Part shown: in pieces, positions 7,494 to 16,999 of the stretch
How the letters are laid out: the number at the start of each line of letters is the position of its first letter
Position numbering within the stretch: the first letter of the stretch is position 1
From: Tahibacter aquaticus
GTDB taxonomy: Bacteria > Pseudomonadota > Gammaproteobacteria > Xanthomonadales > Rhodanobacteraceae
Reading direction: 5' to 3'
DNA length: 64,000 nucleotides
Assembly: GCF_004363655.1 (NCBI RefSeq)
Contig: NZ_SNZH01000006.1
Coordinates: 62,001 to 126,000, forward strand
The notes under the pieces: generated by a model
Databases searched by the model: none
Seen by the model: the letters and a program-made list of their open reading frames with translations, nothing else
Told to the model about the DNA's origin: nothing
Program-made: the position numbers and the translations under genes

Positions 7494-9890
7494 TTACGGC
7501 TGCGGCGGCAGCAGCCGCAACTGATGCACCGTCGTACCCGGCAACAGCGGCGTCGGCTTGCCCTGCACCCAATCCGCATGACCCGCGCCATGGAACGGCG
7601 ACAGGGGATGCCCGCTCTGTCCGCCTGGCATCATCAGATAGCTTTCCGCCTCGTGCCCTGGCGCAATCGCAAAGCGCTGCGACGCACCGAAATCCGGCCC
7701 CTGTACACGCGGCATATTGCTGTCGCCGGGCAGTGCCTCGGCCGGCATGTCGAGCCAGCGGCCGAGGAAGCCCGGCAGCGCGCGGGACAGGGGATGACGG
7801 ATGCGGGCGACATTGCGGCTGCCCCAGCTGGCCCGGGCCAGCGGCGTGCCGTCCTGAGTCAGTGCGGCCACCGTGCTGCGCGCCGCGGCCAGCAGCAGTG
7901 CGTTCCAGTCGGCGTGCTGCGAGGCCAGCAGGTGTAGCGGCTTTTGTTGCAGCAATGTCCACACGGTTGCTTCGTAGCTTTGTGCGGGCGGCAGCTCGAA
8001 TTCGCTGTAGTGCTGCTTGACCAGAGCCTCGAACGGCGCCAGCACGGCGGCGATGGTCTGCTGGCGGAATTCCCGCACCAGGGTGTAATCGACCGCATCG
8101 ACGCCGGCGCGGCCGCTCCAGCGCGCACTCAGGCGCTTGAGTTCGGCCAGATCCGCGTCGTCGTTGGCGGCCAGCGTCTGCGCCAATAGCGCATGCCAGG
8201 GGGCGAGGAATTCGGCGCGGTCGTCCAGCTGTACCGCCAGCAGGTCGGCCGGGGCGAATTGCGTGCGTGCGAGCAGGTCGTCGCGGATCTGGCGCTGGCG
8301 TGCGCCCAGGTCGTAGCCGCCATCGCCCTGCAGGGCGAGCCAGTCGCCGTCGATGGTGCGTGCATTGGCGCTCCACAGGCGTGCGTTCGGCGGATCGAGC
8401 AGGCGCGGATAGTCGGCCACGTCGACCCAGCCCGACCAGCCTTTGCCGTCTTCGCTCCAGTCCGCCGGCTGGCTGGCATCGAAACCCTGGCGCCGCGGCA
8501 GCGCATTGCCGGTCAGGGTCCAGCCGATATGGCCGGCGCTGTCGCCGACCACGAAATTCTGTACTGGCATGCCCATGGTCGGCGCGATCGCCAGCGCCTG
8601 CGTGACATCGCGCGCGGTTTCCAGATGCAGCAATTGCAGATTGAGCGCGCGCGGCTGATGCGCCGTCCAGGCCAGCGCCAGCGGCGTGCCGTCGACATCG
8701 CGCGCGGTGATCGGACCCCAGCGTGTTTCGTCGATCAGCAGGGTTTCGCCAGGTGCGCTGCCGCTGCGCAGCACTTCCGCATGGCGCTGCAGTTTTTCCC
8801 AGCCCTGCGGCGTGCGGTAGCGCGTCGGATCGGCCGGGTCGATCTGTACGCGCACCCAGTCGGTCCAGTCGCCGTAGGAATTGGTAAAGCCCCAGGCGAT
8901 ATGGCCGTTGCTGCCGGCGACCAGGGCTGGCGTGCCGGGCAGGGTGAGTCCGTTCAGATCGACCGTGCCGCCGGCCTGGGTCGGGTCGGGATAGCGCAGC
9001 CGCGCGCGATACCAGATATTCGGCACGCGCAAGGTCAGATGCATATCGTCGGCGACCAGGGCTGCGCCGTTGCCGGTCAGGCTGCCGGCGACAGCGAAAT
9101 TATTGCTGCCGGGTAACTGGCCGACTACGTCGTCGTCCAGCCTGGCCACGGCTGTTGTCTGTGCCGGCGTGGCGGTGGGCAGGCGGCGCAGATCGATCAC
9201 CTCGGGCCCGGGCAGTGCCGCGGCCGGCAACACTTCGCCACGCAGCGGCGCATCCCAGGGCGAGCCGGGCTGGATCAGGAAGTCGTACAGCGGCGGCGGC
9301 ACGCTGGCCTTGAGCCGTGCCAGGTTCAGTTCGCGCTTGTTGGCGCCGTCGCGGTTCAGGTCGAAATACATGGCGTAGATGACCAGGGCCGAGTCTTCCC
9401 GCGTCCAGGCTGCCGGGGACTGGCGCAGCAGCAGGTATTCCCAGGGGCGTACGCGCAATTCGGCCAGGCCGGCATTGGCGCCGTCGCGATACGCATCGAG
9501 CAGATCCAGCTGCTCTGCCGGCAATTGCGCCAGCGCGATGGCGGCGCGGGCGCGGAAGCGGTGCTGGCGATGGCGCCGGTCCAGCGGCAGTGCCTGGTCG
9601 CCGAACAGTTCCGCCAGCTCGCCGGCGGCGGAGCGGCGTAGCAGGTCCATCTGGAAGTAGCGTTCCTGCGCGTGCACATAGCCCAGTCCCCAGGCCAGGT
9701 CGCGGCGGTTGTCGGCGGCCAGGGTGGCGGTGCCGAGGGCATCCCGCTCGATCAGCACGGGCTTGGCTACGCCGGCGATGCTGTCGCCGTCGAGCTTGGC
9801 CAGGCTGCCCCAGAGCAACACGCCGGCGCCGAGCAGCAGGGCAACAATCAGTACCACAAGATATTTCAGCAGGCGGCGTAGCAGTCGCAT
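7494..9890 (-). CDS. Penicillin acylase-family (S45) N-terminal nucleophile hydrolase
   Basis: 798 residues. An N-terminal hydrophobic segment (about residues 9-28) acts as a signal peptide or membrane anchor, so the enzyme works in the periplasm. The alpha-subunit-like part contains GYVHAQERYFQMDLLRR, typical of the family. The chain then reaches GQLPGSNNFAVAG, where the Ser at about residue 262, after a Gly, is the expected autocatalytic cleavage site and nucleophile of the beta subunit. Downstream signatures include ADDMHL and GLTLPGTPALVAGSNG. The family removes acyl groups from amides (beta-lactams, acyl-homoserine lactones or other N-acyl compounds); the substrate cannot be predicted. 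It is convergent with the upstream secreted protein gene and stands alone on its strand. Confidence 0.9.
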   Translation of the reverse strand: MRLLRRLLKYLVVLIVALLLGAGVLLWGSLAKLDGDSIAGVAKPVLIERDALGTATLAADNRRDLAWGLGYVHAQERYFQMDLLRRSAAGELAELFGDQALPLDRRHRQHRFRARAAIALAQLPAEQLDLLDAYRDGANAGLAELRVRPWEYLLLRQSPAAWTREDSALVIYAMYFDLNRDGANKRELNLARLKASVPPPLYDFLIQPGSPWDAPLRGEVLPAAALPGPEVIDLRRLPTATPAQTTAVARLDDDVVGQLPGSNNFAVAGSLTGNGAALVADDMHLTLRVPNIWYRARLRYPDPTQAGGTVDLNGLTLPGTPALVAGSNGHIAWGFTNSYGDWTDWVRVQIDPADPTRYRTPQGWEKLQRHAEVLRSGSAPGETLLIDETRWGPITARDVDGTPLALAWTAHQPRALNLQLLHLETARDVTQALAIAPTMGMPVQNFVVGDSAGHIGWTLTGNALPRRQGFDASQPADWSEDGKGWSGWVDVADYPRLLDPPNARLWSANARTIDGDWLALQGDGGYDLGARQRQIRDDLLARTQFAPADLLAVQLDDRAEFLAPWHALLAQTLAANDDADLAELKRLSARWSGRAGVDAVDYTLVREFRQQTIAAVLAPFEALVKQHYSEFELPPAQSYEATVWTLLQQKPLHLLASQHADWNALLLAAARSTVAALTQDGTPLARASWGSRNVARIRHPLSRALPGFLGRWLDMPAEALPGDSNMPRVQGPDFGASQRFAIAPGHEAESYLMMPGGQSGHPLSPFHGAGHADWVQGKPTPLLPGTTVHQLRLLPPQP

Positions 9891-10016
9891 GGCGGCAGGG
9901 ATGGCTCGTACAGGGAAGAGGGGCGGCGAACACGGGGCCGGCGCCGCCGGATCTTACGGTGTCCGCATTGCTGCGCGGATATGCCGCGACCATTTCGATC
10001 GTGGCGTGCGCCGCAA

Positions 10017-10973
10017 CTATTGCTGCGTGCGCTGCCGCTGGCGTGCCTGCGCTGCCACCAGGGCGTCGTCGGCCACGCCGACGGCTGCGTCCAGGCCGAC
10101 GCGGTCGGTGCGCAGCAGCGGCGGGCAATGCGTCAGCAGGTCGTCGATCACCGCCTGCTGCAGGCGCGTGTAATACGGCTGGTGGTGGTAGTGCAGGAAT
10201 ACCGGCACATCGAACGGCTTGAAGCCTGGCACGATGCGCACCGGAATGGACGGATCGAGCAGATGCACCGGCACGACGGCGCGGCCTATGCCCTCGGCCA
10301 CCGCGTCGATCAGCCCGTAGATATCGTCGAAATACGCGCGTTCCATGCGCGGCACGGTGGAACCGGTCTGGCTGAGGAAAAACTTCTCGGTGAAATTGTC
10401 GCGCGGATCATGGTCGATGAAGCAGCTGTCGCGCATCGAGAACTGCGAGGACTCGATCAGCACGTCGCGCTCGATGCCCAGCTGCACGTTCTCGATGCCG
10501 GCACGCTCGCATTCGGACAAACTAATACAGAAATCCACTTTGCCGTCGATCAGCATCTCGTGCAGTACCTCCACTTCGGCCTTGGCCGCATGGCAGGAAA
10601 GCTTGGGGTTGGCGCGGAGCACTGGGCCCAGCGCCGGCAGTACGATCGAGCGCAGGGCCGAGGAAAAGGTCACGATGCGGAAGAAGCCGGCGAGCTGGCC
10701 GGTGCGTTCGCCGACCAGGCTGGCCAGCAGTTCGGTCTCCTGGTGTTCCAGCGCGGCGCCGTAGCGCTGCAGGGTGCGGCCGCTCTCGGTCAGTTCCAGC
10801 GCGCCGTACTGGCGGATGAGCAAGGATTGGCCAAGCAGCGACTCGAGGTTCTGGATACGCTTGGTCAGTGCTGGCTGGGTGATATGCAACAGGTCGGCTG
10901 CTCGCGAGAAGTTCAGCTCGCGGGCGAGGACCAGGAACGACTCCAGCAATGGCGACGACAGCGGCAGGCGCAT
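10017..10973 (-). CDS. LysR-family transcriptional regulator
   Basis: 318 residues, the usual LysR length. The N-terminus is the winged helix-turn-helix DNA-binding domain (LARELNFSRAADLLHITQPA, then TKRIQNLESLLG). The rest follows the type-2 periplasmic-binding-like effector domain, including a segment with GRAVVPVHLL. LysR proteins usually sense a small molecule and regulate themselves and a divergent target. Here the divergent neighbour is the ECF sigma factor gene at 11107, with a palindrome of LysR type between them, so regulation of the sigma-kinase-CHAT cluster is possible. The penicillin acylase gene lies downstream in the same direction, 126 bases away, and is an alternative target. 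The ligand is not predictable. Confidence 0.9.
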   Translation of the reverse strand: MRLPLSSPLLESFLVLARELNFSRAADLLHITQPALTKRIQNLESLLGQSLLIRQYGALELTESGRTLQRYGAALEHQETELLASLVGERTGQLAGFFRIVTFSSALRSIVLPALGPVLRANPKLSCHAAKAEVEVLHEMLIDGKVDFCISLSECERAGIENVQLGIERDVLIESSQFSMRDSCFIDHDPRDNFTEKFFLSQTGSTVPRMERAYFDDIYGLIDAVAEGIGRAVVPVHLLDPSIPVRIVPGFKPFDVPVFLHYHHQPYYTRLQQAVIDDLLTHCPPLLRTDRVGLDAAVGVADDALVAAQARQRQRTQQ

Positions 10974-11008
10974 CGATTTGGCAGTCCTTGCATGAACTTC
11001 CGCACACT

Positions 11009-11023
11009 ATAACTTCAGGTTAT
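11009..11023. promoter_or_regulatory. Candidate LysR operator palindrome
   Basis: The site ATAAC-TTCAG-GTTAT is a perfect 5-5-5 inverted repeat, 36 bases upstream of the LysR start codon and 84 bases upstream of the sigma factor ATG. LysR regulators typically bind interrupted palindromes with a T-N11-A core in divergent intergenic regions. Binding by this protein is inference. Confidence 0.4.
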
Positions 11024-11106
11024 CGGTGGATACACAGCTTTCATTGGTCAGGCTATTCCGCCATGTGGCATTGTGCAAATCGGGGCTATACATGGGTGAG
11101 GGAACG

Positions 11107-11742
11107 ATGGCTGCTTCCAGTCTTGCGCGAGTTCTTCCGTTCGGTCGGCGCGATGCCGACAGACCGATACCGCTCCCTAGCAGCGAGCCTACCGAAGTTC
11201 TGATCCGCCGCGTGCGTTCCGGCGAAAATTTCGCCCGCGATGCACTGATGCGGCGTTTCCTGCCGCTGCTGCGGCAATGGGCGCACGGCCGCCTGCCACG
11301 CGCCGCGCGCGATCTGCACGAGACCGAAGACCTGGTCCAGCTGGCGCTGATGCGCGCGCTGCGCCAGATCGATCATTTCGAAAGCGAAGGCCCGGGCAGT
11401 TTCCTGGCTTATCTGCGCCAGATACTGCTCAACCAGGTGCGCGACGAAGTGCGCCGCCTGATGCGCCGTCCCGAAAGCACCGAGCTGGACACCGAGATGG
11501 CTGACAGCGATCTGCCTTCGCCGGTAGAACAACTGGTCGGACACGAACGCCTGCGCGCCTACGAGGCTGCCCTGGCCAGCCTGCCCAAGCGCCAGCAGGG
11601 GCTGGTGGTGATGCGGCTGGAATTCGGCATGAGCTATCCGGAAATCGCCAGCGAAGTCGGTAGTTCGCCCGATGCGGTGCGCGTGATGGTTGCGCGCGCC
11701 CTGGTGCAACTGGCCGGTGCGCTGAAGCCGCACCAGGCCTGA
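11107..11742 (+). CDS. ECF-type RNA polymerase sigma factor
   Basis: About 211 residues from the ATG at 11107, chosen because GAGGGA lies just before it; the frame is open to a GTG at 11026 and another ATG at 11092. The sequence shows sigma region 2 (HETEDLVQLALMRALRQI, then FLAYLRQILLNQVRDEVRR) and region 4 (LPKRQQGLVVMRLEFGMSYP, then EIASEVGSSPDAVRVMVARAL). Regions 1.1 and 3 are absent, as expected for an ECF factor. No anti-sigma gene with a zinc-binding motif follows; instead a transmembrane Ser/Thr kinase gene starts 212 bases downstream. In other bacteria some ECF groups without an anti-sigma factor are switched on by phosphorylation from a neighbouring kinase, and I infer the same arrangement here. 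The targets may include the kinase and CHAT genes. Confidence 0.92.
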   Translation: MAASSLARVLPFGRRDADRPIPLPSSEPTEVLIRRVRSGENFARDALMRRFLPLLRQWAHGRLPRAARDLHETEDLVQLALMRALRQIDHFESEGPGSFLAYLRQILLNQVRDEVRRLMRRPESTELDTEMADSDLPSPVEQLVGHERLRAYEAALASLPKRQQGLVVMRLEFGMSYPEIASEVGSSPDAVRVMVARALVQLAGALKPHQA

Positions 11743-11954
11743 GTCATGCGCTGCTGGCCCTGTTGCTGGCCAGCCCTGGCAATCCGTCGCGAGCGGACGC
11801 CGGCCCGGTTTACGGGCCGAAGCGGCCGCTACGCCGGTTGTTGCGGGCCCTCCTTGGTGATGCCGTTCACACTTCCCGACTGCGGTATGTTCTGATGGAC
11901 CGCTCGCCTACGTTATTGGGTGGGACGCCCGCACAGCACGGGCAGGGGGTGGCA

Positions 11955-13577
11955 ATGACAGGCGACAAGCACGATCTCGAGCGGATCGCTACCGGCATTG
12001 CCGACGATGCGGCATTGGACTGGCGCCTGCTGGCCAGGCTCGACGGCGAGTCCGCCGATGCTGGCGAAGGCCTGCGCGAACTATCCCAATTGGCACAAGT
12101 ATTCCGCGGCCTGCAGATCCGGCCCGAGCGCACCGGCCATCCGCGCGTGCAGTTCCGCTTTGCCAATCTCGATGTGCTGGAAAAGATCGGCGAGGGCGCC
12201 CAGGGCGAAGTCTGGCGCGCCTACGATTCCATGCTCGACCAGGAGGTCGCGCTGAAGCTGCGCCGGGTCGATTGCGATGCCCTGTCTCATCAGTTTCTGG
12301 CCGAAGGCCGCCGCCTGGCCAAGCTGCGTCATCCGAATATCGTCAGCGTCTACGGCGCGGCGGCCGAAGACGGCCGCGTCGGCCTGTGGACAGAACTGGT
12401 GCGCGGACGCAGCCTGGCCGAACTGCTGCAGCAGGACGGTGTATTCGCTGCCGCCGACGTGGTGCAGGTCGGCATCGAGCTGTGCCGGGGCCTGGCCGCG
12501 GTACACCGGTTGGGCCTGACCCATGGCGACGTCAAGGCGGAAAACGTGCTGCGCGACGTGAGCGGCCGCATCGTCCTGGCCGATTTCGGCGCGGCGCGCG
12601 AATTCGAACGCGATCCTGGCTTCGCCACGGTGTCGGGCACGCGCCAATACCTCGCGCCGGAAATACTGGCCGGCGACAACGCCGTGCCCGCCAGCGACCA
12701 GTACGCGCTGGCCGTGCTGCTGTATCGCCTGCTCACCGGCGTCTATCCCTACAGCGGCGAAGATCTGGACGAACTGCGCCGGCAGCAGCTGGCCCAGGCG
12801 TACAAGCCGCTGCGCGAATTGCGCCCGTATCTGCCGCGTGCACTGGCCCGGGCCATCGAGCGCGGCCTGGCGAGCGATCCGAACCGCCGCCATGCCGGCG
12901 TGCTGGTGTTCCTCGCCGCCCTGGAGGCCAGCCTGCGGCCCTGGCGGCCGCAGGCGCTGCACTGGGCGGCCCTGGCGGCTACGCTATTTGTTGCCTTTGT
13001 CGCTTTTGTCGGCATGCTGTGGCGCGCCATGCCGGTGGCGGAATTCAAGCTCGACAGCCATTTCTATCGCGACGCGGGCGGCCAGCGCGAACGCCTCGGC
13101 GATGGTGCGCCGATTGCGCTCGGCGACAAGCTGCGGCTGGAAGTCGCCGCGGCGCAGCCGACCTGGGTCTATGTGTTCAACGACGATGGCTCGCCCGAGC
13201 CCACCGTGCTGTATCCGCTGCCCGGCGTCACGCCGGGCAATCCGCTCAAGCCCGGTACGCGCTGGCAACTGCCGGGTCACGACGGGGTCACTGGCCTGAG
13301 CTGGCAGGTGGACAGCGAGGCCGAGCGCGAAACCTTCGTCGTGATCGCATCGAGCACACCGCTGGACCTGGTCGAGACACGCATCGCGCAATGGCAGCGC
13401 GCGGTCACGCCGGAGACGGCGCTGGTGTCGCGCGGTGTCGGCCGGCTGGCACCGGTCAGCAGCGCGGCGTCGGCCGAAGGCACCAACCTGGCCGGCCTGT
13501 GGCAGCGCCTGGGCTGCGACACGGCCACAGCGGTGCTGCGCTGTGAGCGCTTCGTGTTTCCACACAGCCACAGGTAG
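11955..13577 (+). CDS. Transmembrane Ser/Thr protein kinase (Hanks type)
   Basis: About 540 residues from the ATG at 11955, which has GCAGGGGG six bases upstream; the frame is open to 11763. The kinase domain shows the Gly loop GEGAQGEVW (about residue 79), the VALK lysine, HGDVKAEN with the catalytic Asp near 192 (HGD instead of the usual HRD), DFGAAR with the metal-binding Asp near 210, and YLAPE. Replacement of the HRD Arg suggests activity without activation-loop phosphorylation, as in non-RD kinases. One membrane helix follows (about 335-356). The C-terminal domain, presumably extracytoplasmic, contains YVFNDDGSPEPTVLYP and resembles DUF4384-type beta domains linked to kinases. It probably senses an envelope signal and phosphorylates a cytoplasmic partner, perhaps the upstream sigma factor. 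Confidence 0.9.
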   Translation: MTGDKHDLERIATGIADDAALDWRLLARLDGESADAGEGLRELSQLAQVFRGLQIRPERTGHPRVQFRFANLDVLEKIGEGAQGEVWRAYDSMLDQEVALKLRRVDCDALSHQFLAEGRRLAKLRHPNIVSVYGAAAEDGRVGLWTELVRGRSLAELLQQDGVFAAADVVQVGIELCRGLAAVHRLGLTHGDVKAENVLRDVSGRIVLADFGAAREFERDPGFATVSGTRQYLAPEILAGDNAVPASDQYALAVLLYRLLTGVYPYSGEDLDELRRQQLAQAYKPLRELRPYLPRALARAIERGLASDPNRRHAGVLVFLAALEASLRPWRPQALHWAALAATLFVAFVAFVGMLWRAMPVAEFKLDSHFYRDAGGQRERLGDGAPIALGDKLRLEVAAAQPTWVYVFNDDGSPEPTVLYPLPGVTPGNPLKPGTRWQLPGHDGVTGLSWQVDSEAERETFVVIASSTPLDLVETRIAQWQRAVTPETALVSRGVGRLAPVSSAASAEGTNLAGLWQRLGCDTATAVLRCERFVFPHSHR

Positions 13578-13665
13578 GAGAAGATCCGCAGCGGTAGATG
13601 CCGGTCGGTGCGCACGTCGCTGCCGATCGCATCACGGCCTATCCGTCCACCGCCAGGATCAGCGC

Positions 13666-16659
13666 ATGCCTCGCCGCCCGTTTCGCCCGGTTCTGCTGTT
13701 GCTGTTGCTGTGCCTCGCGCCGCTGGCGCGGGCCGATACTGTCGCCGAGCTGGATAGCCTGATTCCGGGCGAGGCCTACCTGCAGGCCAAGCAACTCGGC
13801 ATGGCAGCGCTGCTGCAGCCGCGCGAGCACGACGCGCTGGTCGAGTTCATGTTCAACCTCATGCTGGAAAGCCCGGCCGATTTCAGCGAAGCCGAGTGGA
13901 CTCCCTGGCGCGACGAACTGGCCGCCCGCCGCAGTGCGCAGAGCCCGCGCGCGAAATCCCTGGCCACGCTGACGATATGGCAGGCGCAGCGCGACTGGCG
14001 CGGCGGCCAGCGCGAGCAGGCCGGCGAGGGCGTGACGCAGGCCCTGGACCTGCTGCACAACGGCGAAGGCCGCATCGCGCCGGCCGAGGCGGCGTTCGTG
14101 CTGGCCATGGCCGCGCAGATGCGCGGCGCCAACGGCGATTACGCCGAAGCGGCGAAACTGGCCGAAGAAGGTGTCGAGCTGCTGCGCCAGCCGCGCAGCA
14201 TGCTGGAACGTGCGCGGCGCCTGCGCGCGATGTTCTTCCTCACGGTCTTCTCCGACCGTCTCGGCCACTACGACGTCGCCATGAGCACGGCGCGGCAGGG
14301 CATCAAGGAAGCCGAGGCATTCAGTTCGTCCAACAACAACGGCTATCGCCGGCGGCTGGTCGGTGCCTTGTGCGAAAGCCTGATTTCCCGCGGCGAATTT
14401 GCCCAGGTGCGCGATTTGATGCGACCGGAACTGCAGCGCCTGCGCAGCCAGCCCGATGTTTCCAAGCGCGACTTGGCCATGACACTGGGACACCTGGCCG
14501 AAGCCGAGCGCAATCTCGGCGATCGCGAGCTGGCCTTGAGCCTGTACCGCGAATCCGCCGCCGCCGCGGCACAGGAACCGGGCCTGGTCGCTTCCGGCAG
14601 CTATGCAGCCATCCTGGGCAACCTGGGCACCCTGGCCTACGAACTGCAGCAGTACGAGGAAGCCGACAGGGCCTTGACGCAGAACCTGGCGCTGCAGGAA
14701 GAACAGTTCGGCAAGGACAGCCAGCGCGTCGTCGAACCGCTGATCGTCGCGGGCGAAATCGCCTACGAACGCAATCTGCTGGACGAGGCCGAGGCGCGCT
14801 ACCGCCGCGCGCTGGCCATTATTGCGCAGCGCCTGCAGCCCGAGCATATCGATGGCGCCCCGGCCCTGCGTGGCCTGGCCAAAGTGCTGCTGCGCCGCGG
14901 CGATGCCGCCGCGGCCGCAGCCATGCTTACCGGCGCGCTGGCGCAATTCGAGTCCGGTGCGGGTACCGAGCATCCGCAGTTGCTGCGCTGGCGCTGCGAA
15001 CTGGCCGATGCGCTGGCGCAAAGCGGCGATCATGCGGGCGCCTTGCGCAATGCCTTGCTGGTAGAGCAGCGCCGCAGCCAGCTGGTCGCCGCGGTGACGC
15101 CGGTACTCGGTGAGACCCAGGCGCTGGATTTCAAACGCGGCCTGGGCCGTTGCAGCGAACGCCTGCTGGCCGAGGCCGCGGTCGGCGATGCCGATCAGGT
15201 GACCGCGGCCTGGAACGAGATTGCCGCCGCGCGTGGCCTGGCCACGCGCCTGGCCAGCCTGCGCCTTGCGCAGGCGCGGCAGAATTCCAAGGGCGAAGAA
15301 AAGCAGCGCTGGGAACGCTGGTCGAAAGCGGCCGGCGCCTATGCCGATGCCTTGCGCGGCAATTCCGATGCGCCGACCCTGGCGGGACTGCGGCGCGAAC
15401 TCGATGCTGCCATCGAAGCCCTGGGCGCCGGCGCGCCGGTGATGCCGCTGCAACGCGCTGCGATGCCTGCATTGCTGGCCAAGCTGCCGGCGCAGGCCAG
15501 CCTGGTCGCCTTTGCCAGCGGTGCCGGAGCCGACAAGCCGCACCTCTACGCCTTCGTCGCCGAAACCGGCGCTGTGCCACAGCTGCGTGACCTGGGAGAA
15601 GTCGCCGCACTGGATGCACTGACCGAGCGCTGGTACCGCCTGATGCGCGAACCCGGTCATGACAGCGAATTGCGCGAAGCTGGCCTGGCCGTGCGCAAGC
15701 GCCTCTACGACGCACTGGCACTGAAAAACCCGAACGGCCGTGTGTTGGTAGTCGCCGATGCCGGCGTGCACCGGCTGAATTTCGCCGCGCTACCCGATGG
15801 CGAAGGCTATCTGATCGAACGCGGCCTGCGCACCCACCTGCTGGAAACCGAGCATGACCTCGGTGCCGCTGCCGCGGCTGCCGGCGAGGGGCGCCTGCTG
15901 TTGCTGGGCGTGCCGGAGCTGGCGCGCAGCGATGCGAGCGAACTGGGCCGCCTGCGCGGCAGCTGTCCCGAACTAGGCAGTGCGTTCGAGGCGCTGCCTG
16001 GCGCCGAACGTGAAATCGACGCCCTGGCTGAGGTATCGCGTGCGGCCGGCGTCAGCGAAGTCACTGCGCTCAAGGGCAAGGCGGCCACCGCCAGCGCCCT
16101 GCGCAAGGCGGGGCCACAATCGCGCATTATCCATTTTGCAACGCACGCCTTCGAGATCGGCGCCAGCTGTGCGCAACAGGCTGGTGCAACCCGCCGCGGC
16201 ATAGGCCTGCGCCGCGACGACGGCGGCAATGCACCCAGTGCCCGCGAAGCGCTGGCGCGCGAGGCCGGACTGGTACTCAGCGGCGAGCGGGGCAGCAACG
16301 GCCTGTTGCTGGGCGCCGATGTCAGCACGCTGGCGCTGGACGGTGTCGGCTGGGTCGTACTGTCGGCCTGCGATACGGGTCTGGGCGCGCGCCTGGACGA
16401 CGAAGGCGTATTCGGCCTGCGCCGCGCATTTCGCCTGGCGGGCGCGCGTACCGTTGTCATGAGCCTGTGGCCGGTCGACGATGCGGCGACTTCGGCCTGG
16501 ATGGAGGCGTTGTATCGGGCGCGGCTGCAGCAGGGCAGCGATACGGTGGACGCCGTGGCGGCGGCGGACCTGGCCGTGCTGACGGCGAGGCGCGCGCGCG
16601 GGGAGTCGGTGCATCCGTTTTATTGGGCGGGATTTGTGGCTTCGGGGGATTGGCGCTGA
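13666..16659 (+). CDS. Secreted TPR-CHAT (caspase-like) protein
   Basis: About 997 residues from the ATG at 13666, with AGGA upstream and a clear signal peptide (LLLLLLCLAPLARA). Residues of about 100-550 are alpha-helical and Ala/Leu-rich with tetratricopeptide-like repeats. The last 350 residues are a CHAT domain: the predicted catalytic His is in HFATHAF (about residue 827) and Cys in LSACDTGLG (about 902), followed by GARTVVMSLWPVDD and HPFYWAGF. CHAT proteases are caspase relatives that cleave specific partner proteins, often when the helical sensor part detects a signal. This one should act in the periplasm, where the C-terminal domain of the upstream kinase is also expected. The gene starts 88 bases after the kinase gene and is probably in the same operon. 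Its substrate is unknown. Confidence 0.92.
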   Translation: MPRRPFRPVLLLLLLCLAPLARADTVAELDSLIPGEAYLQAKQLGMAALLQPREHDALVEFMFNLMLESPADFSEAEWTPWRDELAARRSAQSPRAKSLATLTIWQAQRDWRGGQREQAGEGVTQALDLLHNGEGRIAPAEAAFVLAMAAQMRGANGDYAEAAKLAEEGVELLRQPRSMLERARRLRAMFFLTVFSDRLGHYDVAMSTARQGIKEAEAFSSSNNNGYRRRLVGALCESLISRGEFAQVRDLMRPELQRLRSQPDVSKRDLAMTLGHLAEAERNLGDRELALSLYRESAAAAAQEPGLVASGSYAAILGNLGTLAYELQQYEEADRALTQNLALQEEQFGKDSQRVVEPLIVAGEIAYERNLLDEAEARYRRALAIIAQRLQPEHIDGAPALRGLAKVLLRRGDAAAAAAMLTGALAQFESGAGTEHPQLLRWRCELADALAQSGDHAGALRNALLVEQRRSQLVAAVTPVLGETQALDFKRGLGRCSERLLAEAAVGDADQVTAAWNEIAAARGLATRLASLRLAQARQNSKGEEKQRWERWSKAAGAYADALRGNSDAPTLAGLRRELDAAIEALGAGAPVMPLQRAAMPALLAKLPAQASLVAFASGAGADKPHLYAFVAETGAVPQLRDLGEVAALDALTERWYRLMREPGHDSELREAGLAVRKRLYDALALKNPNGRVLVVADAGVHRLNFAALPDGEGYLIERGLRTHLLETEHDLGAAAAAAGEGRLLLLGVPELARSDASELGRLRGSCPELGSAFEALPGAEREIDALAEVSRAAGVSEVTALKGKAATASALRKAGPQSRIIHFATHAFEIGASCAQQAGATRRGIGLRRDDGGNAPSAREALAREAGLVLSGERGSNGLLLGADVSTLALDGVGWVVLSACDTGLGARLDDEGVFGLRRAFRLAGARTVVMSLWPVDDAATSAWMEALYRARLQQGSDTVDAVAAADLAVLTARRARGESVHPFYWAGFVASGDWR

Positions 16660-16670
16660 CGCGCTTTTTT
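16653..16670 (+). terminator. Likely intrinsic terminator after the CHAT gene
   Basis: A short GCGC-TGAC-GCGC stem-loop overlaps the stop codon of the CHAT gene and is followed directly by six T residues. The stem is only four base pairs but fully G/C, so termination may be partial. Confidence 0.5.
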
Positions 16671-16763
16671 GTTTCTTTTCGTGTTGCTTTTCTGCGGGAC
16701 TTTTTGCGAAAGACAAAACCAGGTATCGCGTGGCGGGGCGTTCCTGGTTTCGATTTGCGAAAT

Positions 16764-16845
16764 CAAGAGCGTGTCGCGCGCCTGCGGAGGCTCGTGGCTT
16801 CGCTTCCGGCGGGGGCAAAGCAAGAGCGTATCGCGCGCCTGCGGA
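16764..16845. repeat. Pair of 25-base direct repeats
   Basis: Two copies of a 25-base unit beginning CAAGAGCGT and ending GCCTGCGGA lie at 16764-16788 and 16821-16845, 57 bases apart, with a single difference (GTG against GTA). The unit is probably a dispersed intergenic repeat. Confidence 0.65.
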
Positions 16846-16999
16846 CCCTCCGGGCTTTTCCCTACGTGCCTCGCCGCGGCATATGGGGCCCCGGTAAGGC
16901 GCGCTTCCTGCGCGCAGAAGCAAGTGCCAAAGCCAATGCACAATCACGAGCAAAGGCAACGGCGGTGGCGTTATGTTGCGGGGCGTTGTTTGCGCTTTA

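Noticed and set aside
12081-12962. Long minus-strand frame opposite the kinase gene
   Set aside because: It is a shadow of the GC-rich kinase gene: no start signal and no recognisable domain, while the plus strand has all kinase motifs.
13639-15771. 710-codon minus-strand frame opposite the CHAT gene
   Set aside because: Composition is that of an antisense frame (Gln/Gly/Ala/Arg-rich) with no domain; the plus strand is clearly coding.
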